Counted from the first letter of the stretch, positions 16,868 to 26,156 are shown. The stretch: 40,079 nucleotides of DNA from JBCCGI01 sp039029355 (GCA_039029355.1 JBCCGI010000073.1:1-40079); one strand, 5' to 3'. Numbers and translations are program-made. Notes: a model not told the origin generated them from the letters alone.

Positions 16868-19674
16868 TATCGCATCCCGCCGAGGTCGAGCGGCGTTTCC
16901 CGCAGCCCGGCGTCGCGCGCGATCTCGTGCTCGAGGACCTCGGGCTCGCCGCTGCCGCGGGCAACCTCGAACCGACACGGTCCCGGCGGCAGCGGGAGCG
17001 TCAGCTCGCCCGGCGCGGACGATGCCCACCACCACACGCCGGTCGGCTGCTCGACGCGCGGGAGGCTCAGCGTCCCGGCGCGCTCGCGGTGGAAGTGCTG
17101 CGGGAGCAGGTGTGCCGGCGTGGGCTCGGACGACCAGGACGCGACGCACGCGCCCGCTTCGTCGAGCACGCGCACCCGGTAGGCGCCCGCGGGAGGCGTT
17201 ACGCGCACCGGAACACGCTCGACGCGTCGCACGCCTTCGACCCGGAGCACCACCTCGTCGAGCTCGCGCTGCGCGAGCCCGACGTCGAGCGACACCGGCC
17301 GGTCGAGATAGGGGAGCAGCACGTGCACCTGGACCGGCCGCAGCGGCAGCTGCCCGAGCAGGGCACGCCCGGCGTCGTCGAGCGTCGTCGTCGTGCCGTA
17401 GACGCCGCGTCCCAGGTGGAACGGGGCCCGCTGTCCGTCGTCGTCGGTCAGCAGGATGCGCGCGCCGGAGAGCGCCGCGCCGCGCTCGTCGAGCAGGCGC
17501 AGCGGCAGGTCGCGCGCGGGGTGGAGCGCGAGCTCGAGGTGGCTCGCGCCGGCGTCCAGTCGGAACGCCTGCCACTCGGGGGCGTAGCCCTCGGCCGTCG
17601 CGCCCAGCAGCCACCAGTCGGGGCGGCGGCCGGAGAAGGCGAAGGACCCGTCGGCCTGGATCGGCACCTCGAACGCGCGTGACGCGAAGACCCGGTCGCG
17701 CGGCCGCCAGACGCGCAGCGTGCAGTCCGCCAGGGGTCGCCCGTCGACGGCGTCCACGCAGGCGCCGCGGACATCGACTCCGCCCTCGAAGCCGCTGCCG
17801 AGCCGGACGACAAGGTCGGCGTCGTCGGGCTCGACCACGACCTGCGCGCCTGGACGGCCCGCGCCGGCCAGGACCGTCAGGCGCGCGCGGTCCTCGCCGA
17901 CCTCCGCGAAGCGAAAGCGTCCCGCGGCGTCGGTGACGGCCGGCGCGGAGCGCTGCAGCTCGAGCAGCAGCTCGCGGTCGGGCGTGGCCGGGAGCACCGG
18001 CTCGCGGTGCACGCGCGCGCCCGCCACCGGGTCCCCGTGGGCGTCGACGACCTCGCCGGTGAGCGCGCCCGCCGCCGTCAGCTCCAGGGTGACCTGGGGC
18101 CGCTCGCCCGCGACCAGCGGCCCGTCGACGCACGGCGCCCGGCCCGGTGCCCGCACGCCCACGTACAGCCGCCGACCCGACTCGAGCAGCGCGAACGCGG
18201 CCGTGCCATCGGCGCGCGTGAGGGCGCGGCGGTAGGTGTAGCCCTCGCCCTTGAGCGTGACCTCCGCCCCCTCGACGGCGCCGCCCGCGGGGTCGACGAC
18301 CAGCAGATCGAGCGTGACGGCGGGGTGCGCGTGGACGACGACCTCGCGGCCGGCGAGCAGGTCCTCGGCGCGACACGGCAGCTCCTGCGGCCAAAGCGCG
18401 GAGTCCATCCCGCGGTCCGGTCGGCCGGCGAGGCCGAAGAGCGTCCCGTCGTCGCTCCAGGCGAGGAGCGCGGCGTCCGCGGGCACCTCGCCGGCAAAGA
18501 ACCATCCCTCGGAGTCCGTGGTCAGCGCCAGCATCGGCGCCGGCGGGGTGCGGTCGAAGACGTACGGCTCCTCGCCCCGCACCACGTGTACGCGCGCGCC
18601 GGCGAGCGGCTTCGACGCCTCGTCGACGACGCGACCGCGCAGCCCGCGGGCCGGCACGGCGATCGTGCGCGCATCGGCGTGCGGCCCCCAGGCGAGCGTG
18701 ACGCTCGCCGTGGTCGCGGTCTCCGCCAGGCGCAGCTGCGGCGTACCGGCGGCCGGCAGCGTCACACGCGCGGTGCCGTCGGCGCCGGTCGCGGTCGTGC
18801 CGGCGGGCGCGCCGCCCGCGAGGATCTCGACCGCGACGCCGGGGAGCGGCGCTCGGTTCTCGAGTCGCTCAACGCGGAGCAGCGCGGTGCGCGCCGGGGC
18901 CGAAGTCCCCGCCGCCGCGCGTTCCGGCGGGGCGTCCGCGGACACGAGCAGCGGCTCGGCCTCGACGGACGTCCCACGCGCGACGTCGGTCTGGACGGCG
19001 TCGGGCGAGCGCGCGCGATCCGCCGACAGGACCAACGTCCCGGTCGCGACGACCAGGGCCGCGGCGCACGCACCCCACAGCGCGACCCGCGGCCCCGCGC
19101 CGCGCGACCACGCGACGCGCAGCCGCGCGAACCAGGCGAGAAGGCCGCGCGACGCGCGCTGGTCGCCGTCGACCAAGCGCTCGCCGACCTGCTCGCGGAC
19201 GCGCTGCAGCCCGCGCTTCACGCGCGTGCGGACGGTCTCGACCGGGACGTCGAGGCGCCGCGCGATATCGGAGACACCCAGGCCCTCGTAGAAGCGCAGC
19301 ACGAGGGTCGTGCGGTACGGCTCGTGGAGGTTGAGCGTGGCCTCGGCCAGCAGGCGGCACACCTCTTCGTCGAGCGCGGGCAGCGCGCCCGACGGCTCGC
19401 CCCCGAGCCGGGCGCCCTCGAAGTACGCCCGCGTGCCGGCCTGCCGGCGGCGGTAGAGCAGCTGATGGCGCATGACTCCCGCGATCCACGAGCGCAGCCG
19501 GCCACGCGGTCCCGGCGGCCGCCGCAGCGAGGACAGCCAGGTGTCCTGGACCAGCTCCTCGGCCTCGTGGGAGTTCCGCGCCAAGCGCGCGGCAAGCCCA
19601 CGGACGTAGCCCTCGTGTGCGAGGAGCTCGTCGACGTAGCCATCGCCCCGGGCGCGGTCGCTCGAAGAGTCCAT
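16867..19674 (-). CDS. Membrane-tethered ECF-type sigma factor fused to extracytoplasmic CarboxypepD_reg-like repeats (I)
   Basis: A 935-residue protein. Residues 15-80 are sigma region 2 (EAEELVQDTWLSSL at 38-51; RSWIAGVMRHQLLYRRR at 61-77). Residues 105-162 are region 4, with the helix-turn-helix VSDIARRLDVPVETVRTRVK (134-153). A basic stretch (183-196) leads into one transmembrane helix (about 196-217). The remaining ~715 residues should be extracytoplasmic and hold at least six beta modules of the carboxypeptidase-regulatory type, starting near 255, 344, 452, 537, 635 and 722. Region 4 ends only about 30 residues before the membrane. Sigma factors of this class direct RNA polymerase to stress or envelope regulons; here membrane anchoring may itself replace an anti-sigma factor, and none is encoded nearby. 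Start ATG 19674 follows CTGGAGTAAGGA. Confidence 0.9.
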   Translation of the reverse strand: MDSSSDRARGDGYVDELLAHEGYVRGLAARLARNSHEAEELVQDTWLSSLRRPPGPRGRLRSWIAGVMRHQLLYRRRQAGTRAYFEGARLGGEPSGALPALDEEVCRLLAEATLNLHEPYRTTLVLRFYEGLGVSDIARRLDVPVETVRTRVKRGLQRVREQVGERLVDGDQRASRGLLAWFARLRVAWSRGAGPRVALWGACAAALVVATGTLVLSADRARSPDAVQTDVARGTSVEAEPLLVSADAPPERAAAGTSAPARTALLRVERLENRAPLPGVAVEILAGGAPAGTTATGADGTARVTLPAAGTPQLRLAETATTASVTLAWGPHADARTIAVPARGLRGRVVDEASKPLAGARVHVVRGEEPYVFDRTPPAPMLALTTDSEGWFFAGEVPADAALLAWSDDGTLFGLAGRPDRGMDSALWPQELPCRAEDLLAGREVVVHAHPAVTLDLLVVDPAGGAVEGAEVTLKGEGYTYRRALTRADGTAAFALLESGRRLYVGVRAPGRAPCVDGPLVAGERPQVTLELTAAGALTGEVVDAHGDPVAGARVHREPVLPATPDRELLLELQRSAPAVTDAAGRFRFAEVGEDRARLTVLAGAGRPGAQVVVEPDDADLVVRLGSGFEGGVDVRGACVDAVDGRPLADCTLRVWRPRDRVFASRAFEVPIQADGSFAFSGRRPDWWLLGATAEGYAPEWQAFRLDAGASHLELALHPARDLPLRLLDERGAALSGARILLTDDDGQRAPFHLGRGVYGTTTTLDDAGRALLGQLPLRPVQVHVLLPYLDRPVSLDVGLAQRELDEVVLRVEGVRRVERVPVRVTPPAGAYRVRVLDEAGACVASWSSEPTPAHLLPQHFHRERAGTLSLPRVEQPTGVWWWASSAPGELTLPLPPGPCRFEVARGSGEPEVLEHEIARDAGLRETPLDLGGMR

Positions 19675-19830
19675 TCCTTACTCCAGTAGCGCGACCGCCG
19701 GAAAGCGGTTCGGCGATCCGGGGATTCTTTCGGGACCGTGGGAAAGCCCTTCGGCCTGCCGTTCCGGCCGCGCCGAGCACGTTGGAGGGCGGCCCAAAGG
19801 CCCCGAGCTTCGCCCTTTCGGAGTCCGGAT

Positions 19831-20058
19831 ATGCAGCGATTGACCCTGCGCAACCGGCTGCTTCTTCCCCTCGCCCTCACGCTCTCGTCCACCGTCGTTC
19901 ACGGGCAACAGCCGATGGACAAGATCATCCCGGCCGGCGCCGAGCCGTGCTCCAACAGCGCCGACCCGGTGATGCAGGTGCGCTCGGACGAGATCGTCTA
20001 CGAGGACGGCACCGCTACGATCGAGTACAGCATCCCGAAGGCGTCACCGGCGCGGTGA
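19831..20058 (+). CDS. Small secreted protein, probably frameshifted
   Basis: The frame as read gives 75 residues: signal peptide about 1-26 (LLLPLALTLSSTVVHGQ), then a short mature part containing PCSNSADPVMQ and EDGTATIEYSIP, ending at 20058. At about 20036 a one-base shift would continue the protein as PEGVTGAVTWSCSG and on to a TAG at 20130-20132, giving about 100 residues; that extension keeps G/C at third positions and reads naturally after IEYSIP. A single missing base in the CCC run is the simplest explanation. The start ATG 19831 follows a GGAG site. The gene diverges from sigma fusion I (156 nt between starts) and converges on sigma fusion II. No family recognised. Confidence 0.55.
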   Translation: MQRLTLRNRLLLPLALTLSSTVVHGQQPMDKIIPAGAEPCSNSADPVMQVRSDEIVYEDGTATIEYSIPKASPAR

Positions 20059-20128
20059 CGTGGAGCTGCAGCGGGCGCAGCCGCGCCGTTCCCGAGCAGC
20101 GCGGGAGGGCTCGCGCTCTGCCCCAGCT

Positions 20129-22672
20129 CTAGAGCGCGAGCCTGTGGGTCTCCCCGGGGCGCAGGTCCAGGGCCCTCCGCGAGACTTCGTCGTCCCCGCG
20201 GTAGAGCCGCAGCTCGACCGCCGTGTCCGGAGCGAGCACCGCGGGGAGCTCACCACCCTCGGCGGTCACCCGTCCACGGCGCTTGCGCTGCACTCCGGCG
20301 GCGTTCTCGTGCACGACGAAGACCGGCAGCACGACCCCGCGCGCGTCGTACAGGCGGTAGCTGATGCCGTCGGACGCCCCCTCGGGCACCCGCGCCTCGA
20401 GCCGCACCGTGCGGGGCACGACCAGCGTGAACGGCTCGCCGGGGGGCGCCGCGGGGATCGGCATCTCGAGCACGAACACGCCCGCGCCGGAGACCTGCAG
20501 CGACGCATCGGAGCCCAGCGCGGCGGGCAGCTCGAAGCGCCCCTCCGCGTCGCTGAGCACGCGCGGTCCGAGCACCGGGTGTACGAAGGTCACGCCGGAG
20601 GGCAGCGGAACCGAGAGCACGAAGCGCAGCGGCACGACCTGCACGCCTCCGACGGCGGACCCGTCGCGCGCGACGGTGCGCCCGCGGCGCACCGCTCCCG
20701 GCTCGGTACGTGGCAGGACCAGCGCCAGGTCGCCGACGCCGGCGTCGACCGGTTCGCTCCACGCCGCGATGAGCGTGGTCGGATCGATGGCGCCGACGCG
20801 ATAGGGTCGCTCGAGCAGCCCCGTGAGAACGAAGCGCCCCTCGCCGTCCGTCGCCGTGTCCATCAGCGGCGAGCCCGCGCGCGGGCGTACAAGCTCCTCC
20901 TCGAAGAGCGCCGGCAGGCCCTGGATCTCAACCGGCGTGCGGTCGCCGGGGAACACGCGCACGCCCGGGTAGGGCGCGCCACGGGCGTCCAGAACCCGAC
21001 CCGAGATCGCGAGGGTTCCGCGGTCGAGTACGACCCGCACGTCGTGCAGCGAGCGCTCGCGGTCGTCGGCGCGCGGAAGCGTAAGCTCCACCGGCCGGCG
21101 CCCGGCGGCGAAGGCGCGCAGGCGCAGGCGCCCGGAGGCAGGGGGCGTGAGCTCGAAGGAGCCGTCGCCAGAGCTGCGACACCAGCGCTCGCCCAGCGCG
21201 ACCAAGGCGCTCGCGACAGGGCGCCCGTTCCCGTCGACGACCGCGCCCGCGACGCGGCGGTCGGGAGGCGCGGTCAGCACGATGGCCACCTCGCGCGTTC
21301 CGGAGGCGACGGCTACCCCGTGGGGGGCCGCGCCGGGGCGTTCGGCGCTCAGCTGCGCTCCGCCGGACGCGTGGTAGCAGCGCCGCAGGGTGAAGCGGCC
21401 GAGCTCGTCGGTACGCGCGGCGGGCGCGGTGAACATCACGTCGCTGCGCCCGCTCGCGAGCTCGAGCACGAGCGCCGCGGGTGGAACGAAGCGGATCGTC
21501 GCGCCCGCGATCGGCGTCCCAAGGGGGTCCGCGGCGGCGCCCTCGAGCGCGAGCGCCGGGGCGACGAACAGGTCGCTGGGAGTCGGCGGACGCTCGCCGA
21601 GGAGCACGGCGGTCACGGCCTCGACGCCCGCGCCGCGCGCCACCAGCCGGCCGAAGGAGCCCGCCGGAACGTGAACGCGGTAGCTGCCGTCCGCCGCGCT
21701 GCGGCCGCGGAAGAGCGGTGGTGGCCCGACGGGCAGGAAGTAGAAGGGGCGCTCCGGAGAGCCTCCCGGAGCCCCGGCCTCGAACCAGATGGGCACGCCG
21801 GCGCGCGGTTGGCCGCGCGCGTTGAGCACCCGTCCGGTCCAGGCCGCCGGCCGCTGCGTCGCCGCGAGCGCGGACGCGGTCCCCGGGTCGTTCGGGGCGC
21901 GCGGCGTGCGCGCAGGCGCAGCTTCCGCCGCCGGCGGAGCCGTCGCGCCCCGGCGCTCGAGACGCGCCACGCGTTCGACCGCGGACGGAACGAGGCCGTC
22001 GGAAGGCGCCTCCGGCTTGACGCCAGCTACCTCGGTGCCTGGGCCCGCCGGCGCGAGCACGAGGGGCGCGACCAGCACGGCCCCGAGCGCCGCGCCGAGC
22101 CACGCCGCGCGTGTTGCCGCGCGCCGGCGCCCGCCGAGGGCACGCCGCAGCCAGGCTCCCAGCAGCCCGCGCAGCCCCGGGCGCCGGGGACGGCGGGTGA
22201 GCATCGCGCGCAGCCGCTCGGTGCCGCGCGAGAGGCGCGTGTACACCGTCTTCACCGGCACGCGCGCCTCGCGCGCGATCTCGGCCGCCGAGCGCCCCTC
22301 GAGGTAGTGCAGCCGTAGCGTGCTGCGGTAGGGCTCGCGCAGGCGGTCCACCGCCCTCCGCAGCGGGGCCGGGTCCACACCCGGGAGCTCCTGCGCGCCG
22401 AGGTGGTCGGACTCGCCCGCGGCGGCCCAGCGCTCGTGCGCCTGCCGCCTGCCTTCGGCGCGGTGGTAGCGCCAGGCGAGGCGGCGCAGCACCGCCTCGA
22501 GCCACGGGCCCCAGGCGCGCACGCGCGAGCGGTCGGCGCGCAGCGCCGCCAGGAACGTCTCCTGCACCAGGTCCTCGGCGGTGGCGCGATCGCGCACGAG
22601 GGTTCGGGCCAGCCGCGTCAGGCCGCGGCGGCGCGCTTCGAGCTCGTTTCTGAAGGAAGGGTCGTCGGGCAT
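20129..22672 (-). CDS. Membrane-tethered ECF-type sigma factor fused to extracytoplasmic CarboxypepD_reg-like repeats (II)
   Basis: An 847-residue protein with the same plan as fusion I. Region 2 is at about 10-75 (TAEDLVQETFLAAL at 31-44), region 4 at 105-160 with helix-turn-helix AAEIAREARVPVKTVYTRLS (129-148), then a basic linker (GGRRRAATR) and one transmembrane helix at about 187-208. About 640 residues of beta modules follow, starting near 277, 377, 474, 557 and 660 (for example ISGRVLDARGAPYPGVRV). The sigma parts of the two fusions are clearly related but far from identical, and module number differs, so they are old paralogues. ATG 22672 is preferred over TTG 22678; neither has a clear Shine-Dalgarno. 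The Cys-rich protein gene ends 104 nt upstream on the same strand and may be cotranscribed. Confidence 0.9.
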   Translation of the reverse strand: MPDDPSFRNELEARRRGLTRLARTLVRDRATAEDLVQETFLAALRADRSRVRAWGPWLEAVLRRLAWRYHRAEGRRQAHERWAAAGESDHLGAQELPGVDPAPLRRAVDRLREPYRSTLRLHYLEGRSAAEIAREARVPVKTVYTRLSRGTERLRAMLTRRPRRPGLRGLLGAWLRRALGGRRRAATRAAWLGAALGAVLVAPLVLAPAGPGTEVAGVKPEAPSDGLVPSAVERVARLERRGATAPPAAEAAPARTPRAPNDPGTASALAATQRPAAWTGRVLNARGQPRAGVPIWFEAGAPGGSPERPFYFLPVGPPPLFRGRSAADGSYRVHVPAGSFGRLVARGAGVEAVTAVLLGERPPTPSDLFVAPALALEGAAADPLGTPIAGATIRFVPPAALVLELASGRSDVMFTAPAARTDELGRFTLRRCYHASGGAQLSAERPGAAPHGVAVASGTREVAIVLTAPPDRRVAGAVVDGNGRPVASALVALGERWCRSSGDGSFELTPPASGRLRLRAFAAGRRPVELTLPRADDRERSLHDVRVVLDRGTLAISGRVLDARGAPYPGVRVFPGDRTPVEIQGLPALFEEELVRPRAGSPLMDTATDGEGRFVLTGLLERPYRVGAIDPTTLIAAWSEPVDAGVGDLALVLPRTEPGAVRRGRTVARDGSAVGGVQVVPLRFVLSVPLPSGVTFVHPVLGPRVLSDAEGRFELPAALGSDASLQVSGAGVFVLEMPIPAAPPGEPFTLVVPRTVRLEARVPEGASDGISYRLYDARGVVLPVFVVHENAAGVQRKRRGRVTAEGGELPAVLAPDTAVELRLYRGDDEVSRRALDLRPGETHRLAL

Positions 22673-22776
22673 CGGCAAGGACTGCGAGCACTCCGCGGCG
22701 CGGGCCGGCGCCGAGGAATCCAGGGCCCCCTACACGCCGGGCAGGCGCGAGGGGACCGCCATTCACGCGGATTCCG

Positions 22777-23355
22777 CTACCCGATTCCGCAGTCGCAGAA
22801 CGAGAAGACCGTCGTGCAGGTCTGGGGATTCTGGATGCAGATGCAGATGCCGAAGTCGCCGCAGAAGGAGAGGCAGGTGTTGCAGAGGCTGACGCACACC
22901 GGAGCACACGGGCCGCCGGCGGCGGCGGCTGCCGAGGTCCTCTCCGCGAGGAGGAGCGAGCGCATCTGGGCGAGCGCGAACGCTTCCTCGGTAGGGTCGA
23001 AGCCGGGCTCTAGCGCGCGCGTCTCCACGATGTCGCCGTAGGTGACCGTGAGCCGCCGCCCGCGCGCATCGAGCGTCGTGCGGAGCGGAAGGCCCTGCCC
23101 GAAGCGCGAGGCCTCGAGGTGCAGCTCGCCCGACGTCGCGGCGAGCACGGTCACGACGCCCTCTTCGAAGTGCGCGAGGGTGAGCTCTCCTTCGGCCACG
23201 GTGACGGTCTCGACCGCCAGCGGCGGCCCGACGATGGGCAGCTCGAAGTCCGCGGGCATGGAAGGCCTCGGCTCCGGGGCGTCCGGGCCGGGCCAGATCA
23301 GCGCGACCGACGAGGTCAGGGCGAGCACGGCCGCGATGAGGTTCTTGCGGGACAT
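22777..23355 (-). CDS. Secreted protein with a ten-cysteine C-terminal tail
   Basis: A 192-residue protein. Start ATG 23355 is preceded by GAAAGGAAC at a normal distance and gives a typical signal peptide (MSRKNLIAAVLALTSSVALI). Residues about 35-145 alternate hydrophobic and charged residues and look beta-rich. After an Ala-rich linker (TSAAAAAGG) the last ~45 residues contain ten cysteines in pairs such as PCAPVC, LCNTC, GICIC and FCDC. This tail could bind metal, form disulfides, or be processed into a Cys-rich peptide; no known family is recognised and no modifying enzyme is encoded next to it. It is upstream of sigma fusion II on the same strand and divergent from an FG-GAP protein gene. 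Confidence 0.85.
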   Translation of the reverse strand: MSRKNLIAAVLALTSSVALIWPGPDAPEPRPSMPADFELPIVGPPLAVETVTVAEGELTLAHFEEGVVTVLAATSGELHLEASRFGQGLPLRTTLDARGRRLTVTYGDIVETRALEPGFDPTEEAFALAQMRSLLLAERTSAAAAAGGPCAPVCVSLCNTCLSFCGDFGICICIQNPQTCTTVFSFCDCGIG

Positions 23356-23561
23356 GGGGAAGTTCCTTTCGGTGAGTTGGACAAGGCGGCGAGGCCGCGC
23401 CGCCGGAACGGGGGGTGGGGTGCCCGCTCCCGCACCGGGTTCTTCAGCTTTCCGCGCTTCGGCCCCGGCTCTTACCGCGAGGAAACCGGCCTGCGAATCC
23501 GGTTCGACAGGCACGGGGTCGTCGGCCCGCGACCCGCATTCCCCAACCAAGGATCGAATCG

Positions 23562-26156
23562 ATGCTTCGCCTGCCGTCCCGCTCGCTGCCCCTCGTCCTT
23601 GCGCTCGCCACCGCGTCCCCGGCCAGCGCGCAACACTGGTTCGATGCGCCGCTCCAGCCGCTGGAGACCCAGCCGGGGGCCTTCGTCCTGCACGGCGACC
23701 TCGACGGCGACGGCGACGAGGACCTGCTCGGCGGCTTCGGCGCCGAGCTCCACGTCCTGCTCAACGACGGCCAGGGTTCCTTTACCCAGGTCGCCACGCT
23801 CGCGCTCGGTCCGGACGAGGGCCTCGGCGGCGGCGAGCTGGTCGACCTCGACGGCGACGGGGTGCTCGACCTGATCCTGCCCTACGGGTTCTCGGCTGAC
23901 CCGCCCGGTCTGACGGTGCGCCTCGGCCTGGGCGACGCGAGCTTCGGCGTGCCGTCGGAAGTGCTGCTCGCGGGTCGGGTGACCGAGCTCGAGCCGGCCC
24001 AGGGCGACGCGGACCCGGCGCTCGAAGTGGCGGTCTTCCTGAACGGCGACTTCCCGGACTACGGCGTGAGCTGGGTCGACTGGAACGGCGTCGCGCCGGT
24101 CGCGGGGCCGGCGACCTTTGGGCAGTTCACCTCGGGCGCGAACTCGGTCGCGGCGCTCGACCTCGACGACGACGGCGACGAGGACGTGCTGATGGCGGTG
24201 GACAACACGCTCGAGGTGTTCCGCACCGATGCGGGGCTCACGCCGGTACGCGACGGGGCGCTCGCGACGCCGCTGGCGCCGTCGGTGTCGATGCGGCTGG
24301 CGGCCGCGGACCTGGACGGCGACGGGGATGAGGACCTGCTGGCGATCGACAACGAGCTGACCGAGGCGACGCTGGTCGTGTTGGCGAACGACGGTGGGGG
24401 CCAGCTCGCCGCCGGTCCCGTGCGCGCGCTGCCGGACATCCCGCTGGCGTTCCATCTCGGCGACTGGGACGGCGACGGCGACCTCGACCTGACGGCGAAC
24501 GACCAGTTCGTGTTCGACGGCAGCACCGACCTGCTGCAGATCGAGAACGTGGGCGGGCTCGACCTCGCGGCCGCGGTCGAGAACGAGATCGCCTTCGTCG
24601 GGGCCGGCGCCGGGCTGGCGGACTTTGACGGCGACGGCTTCCTCGACTTCTGCTCGCCGATCTTCGTCGTGTTCGGGGACGGGACGTTCTCGGGGCCCTT
24701 CGGCTCGGAGCACGCCTTCCCGGGCAGCAATGCGGCGACGTACCCGCTGGTCGACATCGAGCCCGACGGCGACCTCGACTCGCCGGGCGTGCAGGTGACC
24801 TACTTCAACGACGGGAGCGGCGCCTTCACGTCCGCCTCGACCTGGCCGGACCCGGAGCCGAACCACTCCTACAGCGGCGTCAGTGCCTTCGACGACTTCA
24901 CCGGCGACGGGCGCCCGGATTTCCTGGTGCGCTACGTCGAGACCGTCGGGGTGTTCTCGCTGGTCTTCGAGGCGATCCACCTGATCGCCGACGACGGGGT
25001 CGGCGGGTACGTGGATCTCGGTCCGGCCGGCCCGCCCGGGGTCGACTTCGGCGCGCCCTCGGACGGTCCGCACGGAGCCGGCGACGTCGACGACGACGGC
25101 GACCTCGACCTGTTGGTGCCGGGCGGCGCCTGGCTCAACGACGGCGCCGGGCAGCTGGTGGTGCCCGTCGGATTGCCGCTGGGCGGCCACACCCTCGCGC
25201 TCGACCTCGACGGCGACGGTGACGACGACCTGGTGACGCTCGACGGGGGCGGTAGCCCGACGGTACGCGTGCTGCACCAGGACGCGCCGCTCGATTTCAG
25301 CGAGAGCACGCTCGCCACCTTCCCGGGCCAGATCGACACCGAGCTGCCGCTGGTCGACCTCGACGGGGACGGATGGCTCGACCTGGTCGTGTGCGAGCTG
25401 CTGCCCGCGGGGTCGCTCCTGCACCTGTTCCGCGGCGACGGGAGCGGCTTCGGCGCGGCCGAGGTGCTGGCGGCGCAGCCGTACTTCCAGCAGGCGGTCG
25501 GCGTCGACGACGTGGACGGCGACGGTGTGCTGGACCTTTTCGCGGGGACGACGGCGAGCTCCCCGACGAACCCCAAGCCCTACCTTGTGGTGTACCGCGG
25601 GCTCGGGGCGCCGCTCGACTACGACGCGCCGCGCTTCTTCCTGGCCGACACGATCCGCGCGTTCGCGGACCTCGACGGCGACGGGGACGTCGACGCGGTG
25701 GGGGCCGAGCTGATCGCCGGCCATCGCTTCGACGGGCCGGCCGACGGCGAGGTCCTGCAGTACGGGAGCGGCGTCGCCGGCTCGGGCGGGCTCGTGCCGG
25801 TGCTGGGGGCGAGCGGACCGGTGCGTCCCGGCTCGAGCGACGCCGCGCTGCGGCTCGCGGTCGCGCTCGGGGGGGCCACGACCTTCCTCGCGGTCGGCGC
25901 GGCCGAGGCCGAGCTCGCCGGCTTTCCGGCCCTCGGGCTGACCGCGCTGGTGGATCCGGGGACGCTGCTGGCGGTGCTCGACGTCCCCGCCGGCGGCGCC
26001 GGCGCGGGCCAGGGAGCCTGGGAGCTGCCGATCCCCGCCGCGGTCACGTTGGCGCTGGCCGGGCAGGCCGCCTACTACCAGGTGTTCGTGCTCGACCCCG
26101 GGGCGGCGCCGCTGATCTCCCAGACGACTGGGGTGGAGATCCTCTACGGTCTCTAG
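23562..26156 (+). CDS. Secreted FG-GAP/VCBS-repeat protein 1
   Basis: An 864-residue exported protein with signal peptide MLRLPSRSLPLVLALATASP and cleavage near ASAQ. It is filled with calcium-binding-type repeats of the DLDGDGDEDLL, DLDGDGVLDLI and DWDGDGDLDL kind, spaced about 50-60 residues apart to about residue 720; these build a beta-propeller related to integrin alpha heads. The last ~130 residues form the recurring beta-rich module (GSGVAGSGG, WELPIPAAVTLALAGQAAYY). Such proteins are thought to sit on the cell surface or matrix; no enzymatic residues are seen. Start ATG 23562 follows AAGGA at eight bases. A 14-base-pair hairpin lies 30 nt after the stop. Confidence 0.9.
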   Translation: MLRLPSRSLPLVLALATASPASAQHWFDAPLQPLETQPGAFVLHGDLDGDGDEDLLGGFGAELHVLLNDGQGSFTQVATLALGPDEGLGGGELVDLDGDGVLDLILPYGFSADPPGLTVRLGLGDASFGVPSEVLLAGRVTELEPAQGDADPALEVAVFLNGDFPDYGVSWVDWNGVAPVAGPATFGQFTSGANSVAALDLDDDGDEDVLMAVDNTLEVFRTDAGLTPVRDGALATPLAPSVSMRLAAADLDGDGDEDLLAIDNELTEATLVVLANDGGGQLAAGPVRALPDIPLAFHLGDWDGDGDLDLTANDQFVFDGSTDLLQIENVGGLDLAAAVENEIAFVGAGAGLADFDGDGFLDFCSPIFVVFGDGTFSGPFGSEHAFPGSNAATYPLVDIEPDGDLDSPGVQVTYFNDGSGAFTSASTWPDPEPNHSYSGVSAFDDFTGDGRPDFLVRYVETVGVFSLVFEAIHLIADDGVGGYVDLGPAGPPGVDFGAPSDGPHGAGDVDDDGDLDLLVPGGAWLNDGAGQLVVPVGLPLGGHTLALDLDGDGDDDLVTLDGGGSPTVRVLHQDAPLDFSESTLATFPGQIDTELPLVDLDGDGWLDLVVCELLPAGSLLHLFRGDGSGFGAAEVLAAQPYFQQAVGVDDVDGDGVLDLFAGTTASSPTNPKPYLVVYRGLGAPLDYDAPRFFLADTIRAFADLDGDGDVDAVGAELIAGHRFDGPADGEVLQYGSGVAGSGGLVPVLGASGPVRPGSSDAALRLAVALGGATTFLAVGAAEAELAGFPALGLTALVDPGTLLAVLDVPAGGAGAGQGAWELPIPAAVTLALAGQAAYYQVFVLDPGAAPLISQTTGVEILYGL

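Noticed and set aside
16825..23355. Anti-sigma factor partner for the sigma fusions
   Set aside because: No separate membrane or zinc-type anti-sigma protein is encoded nearby; the Cys-rich protein is exported and lacks the HxxxCxxC pattern.
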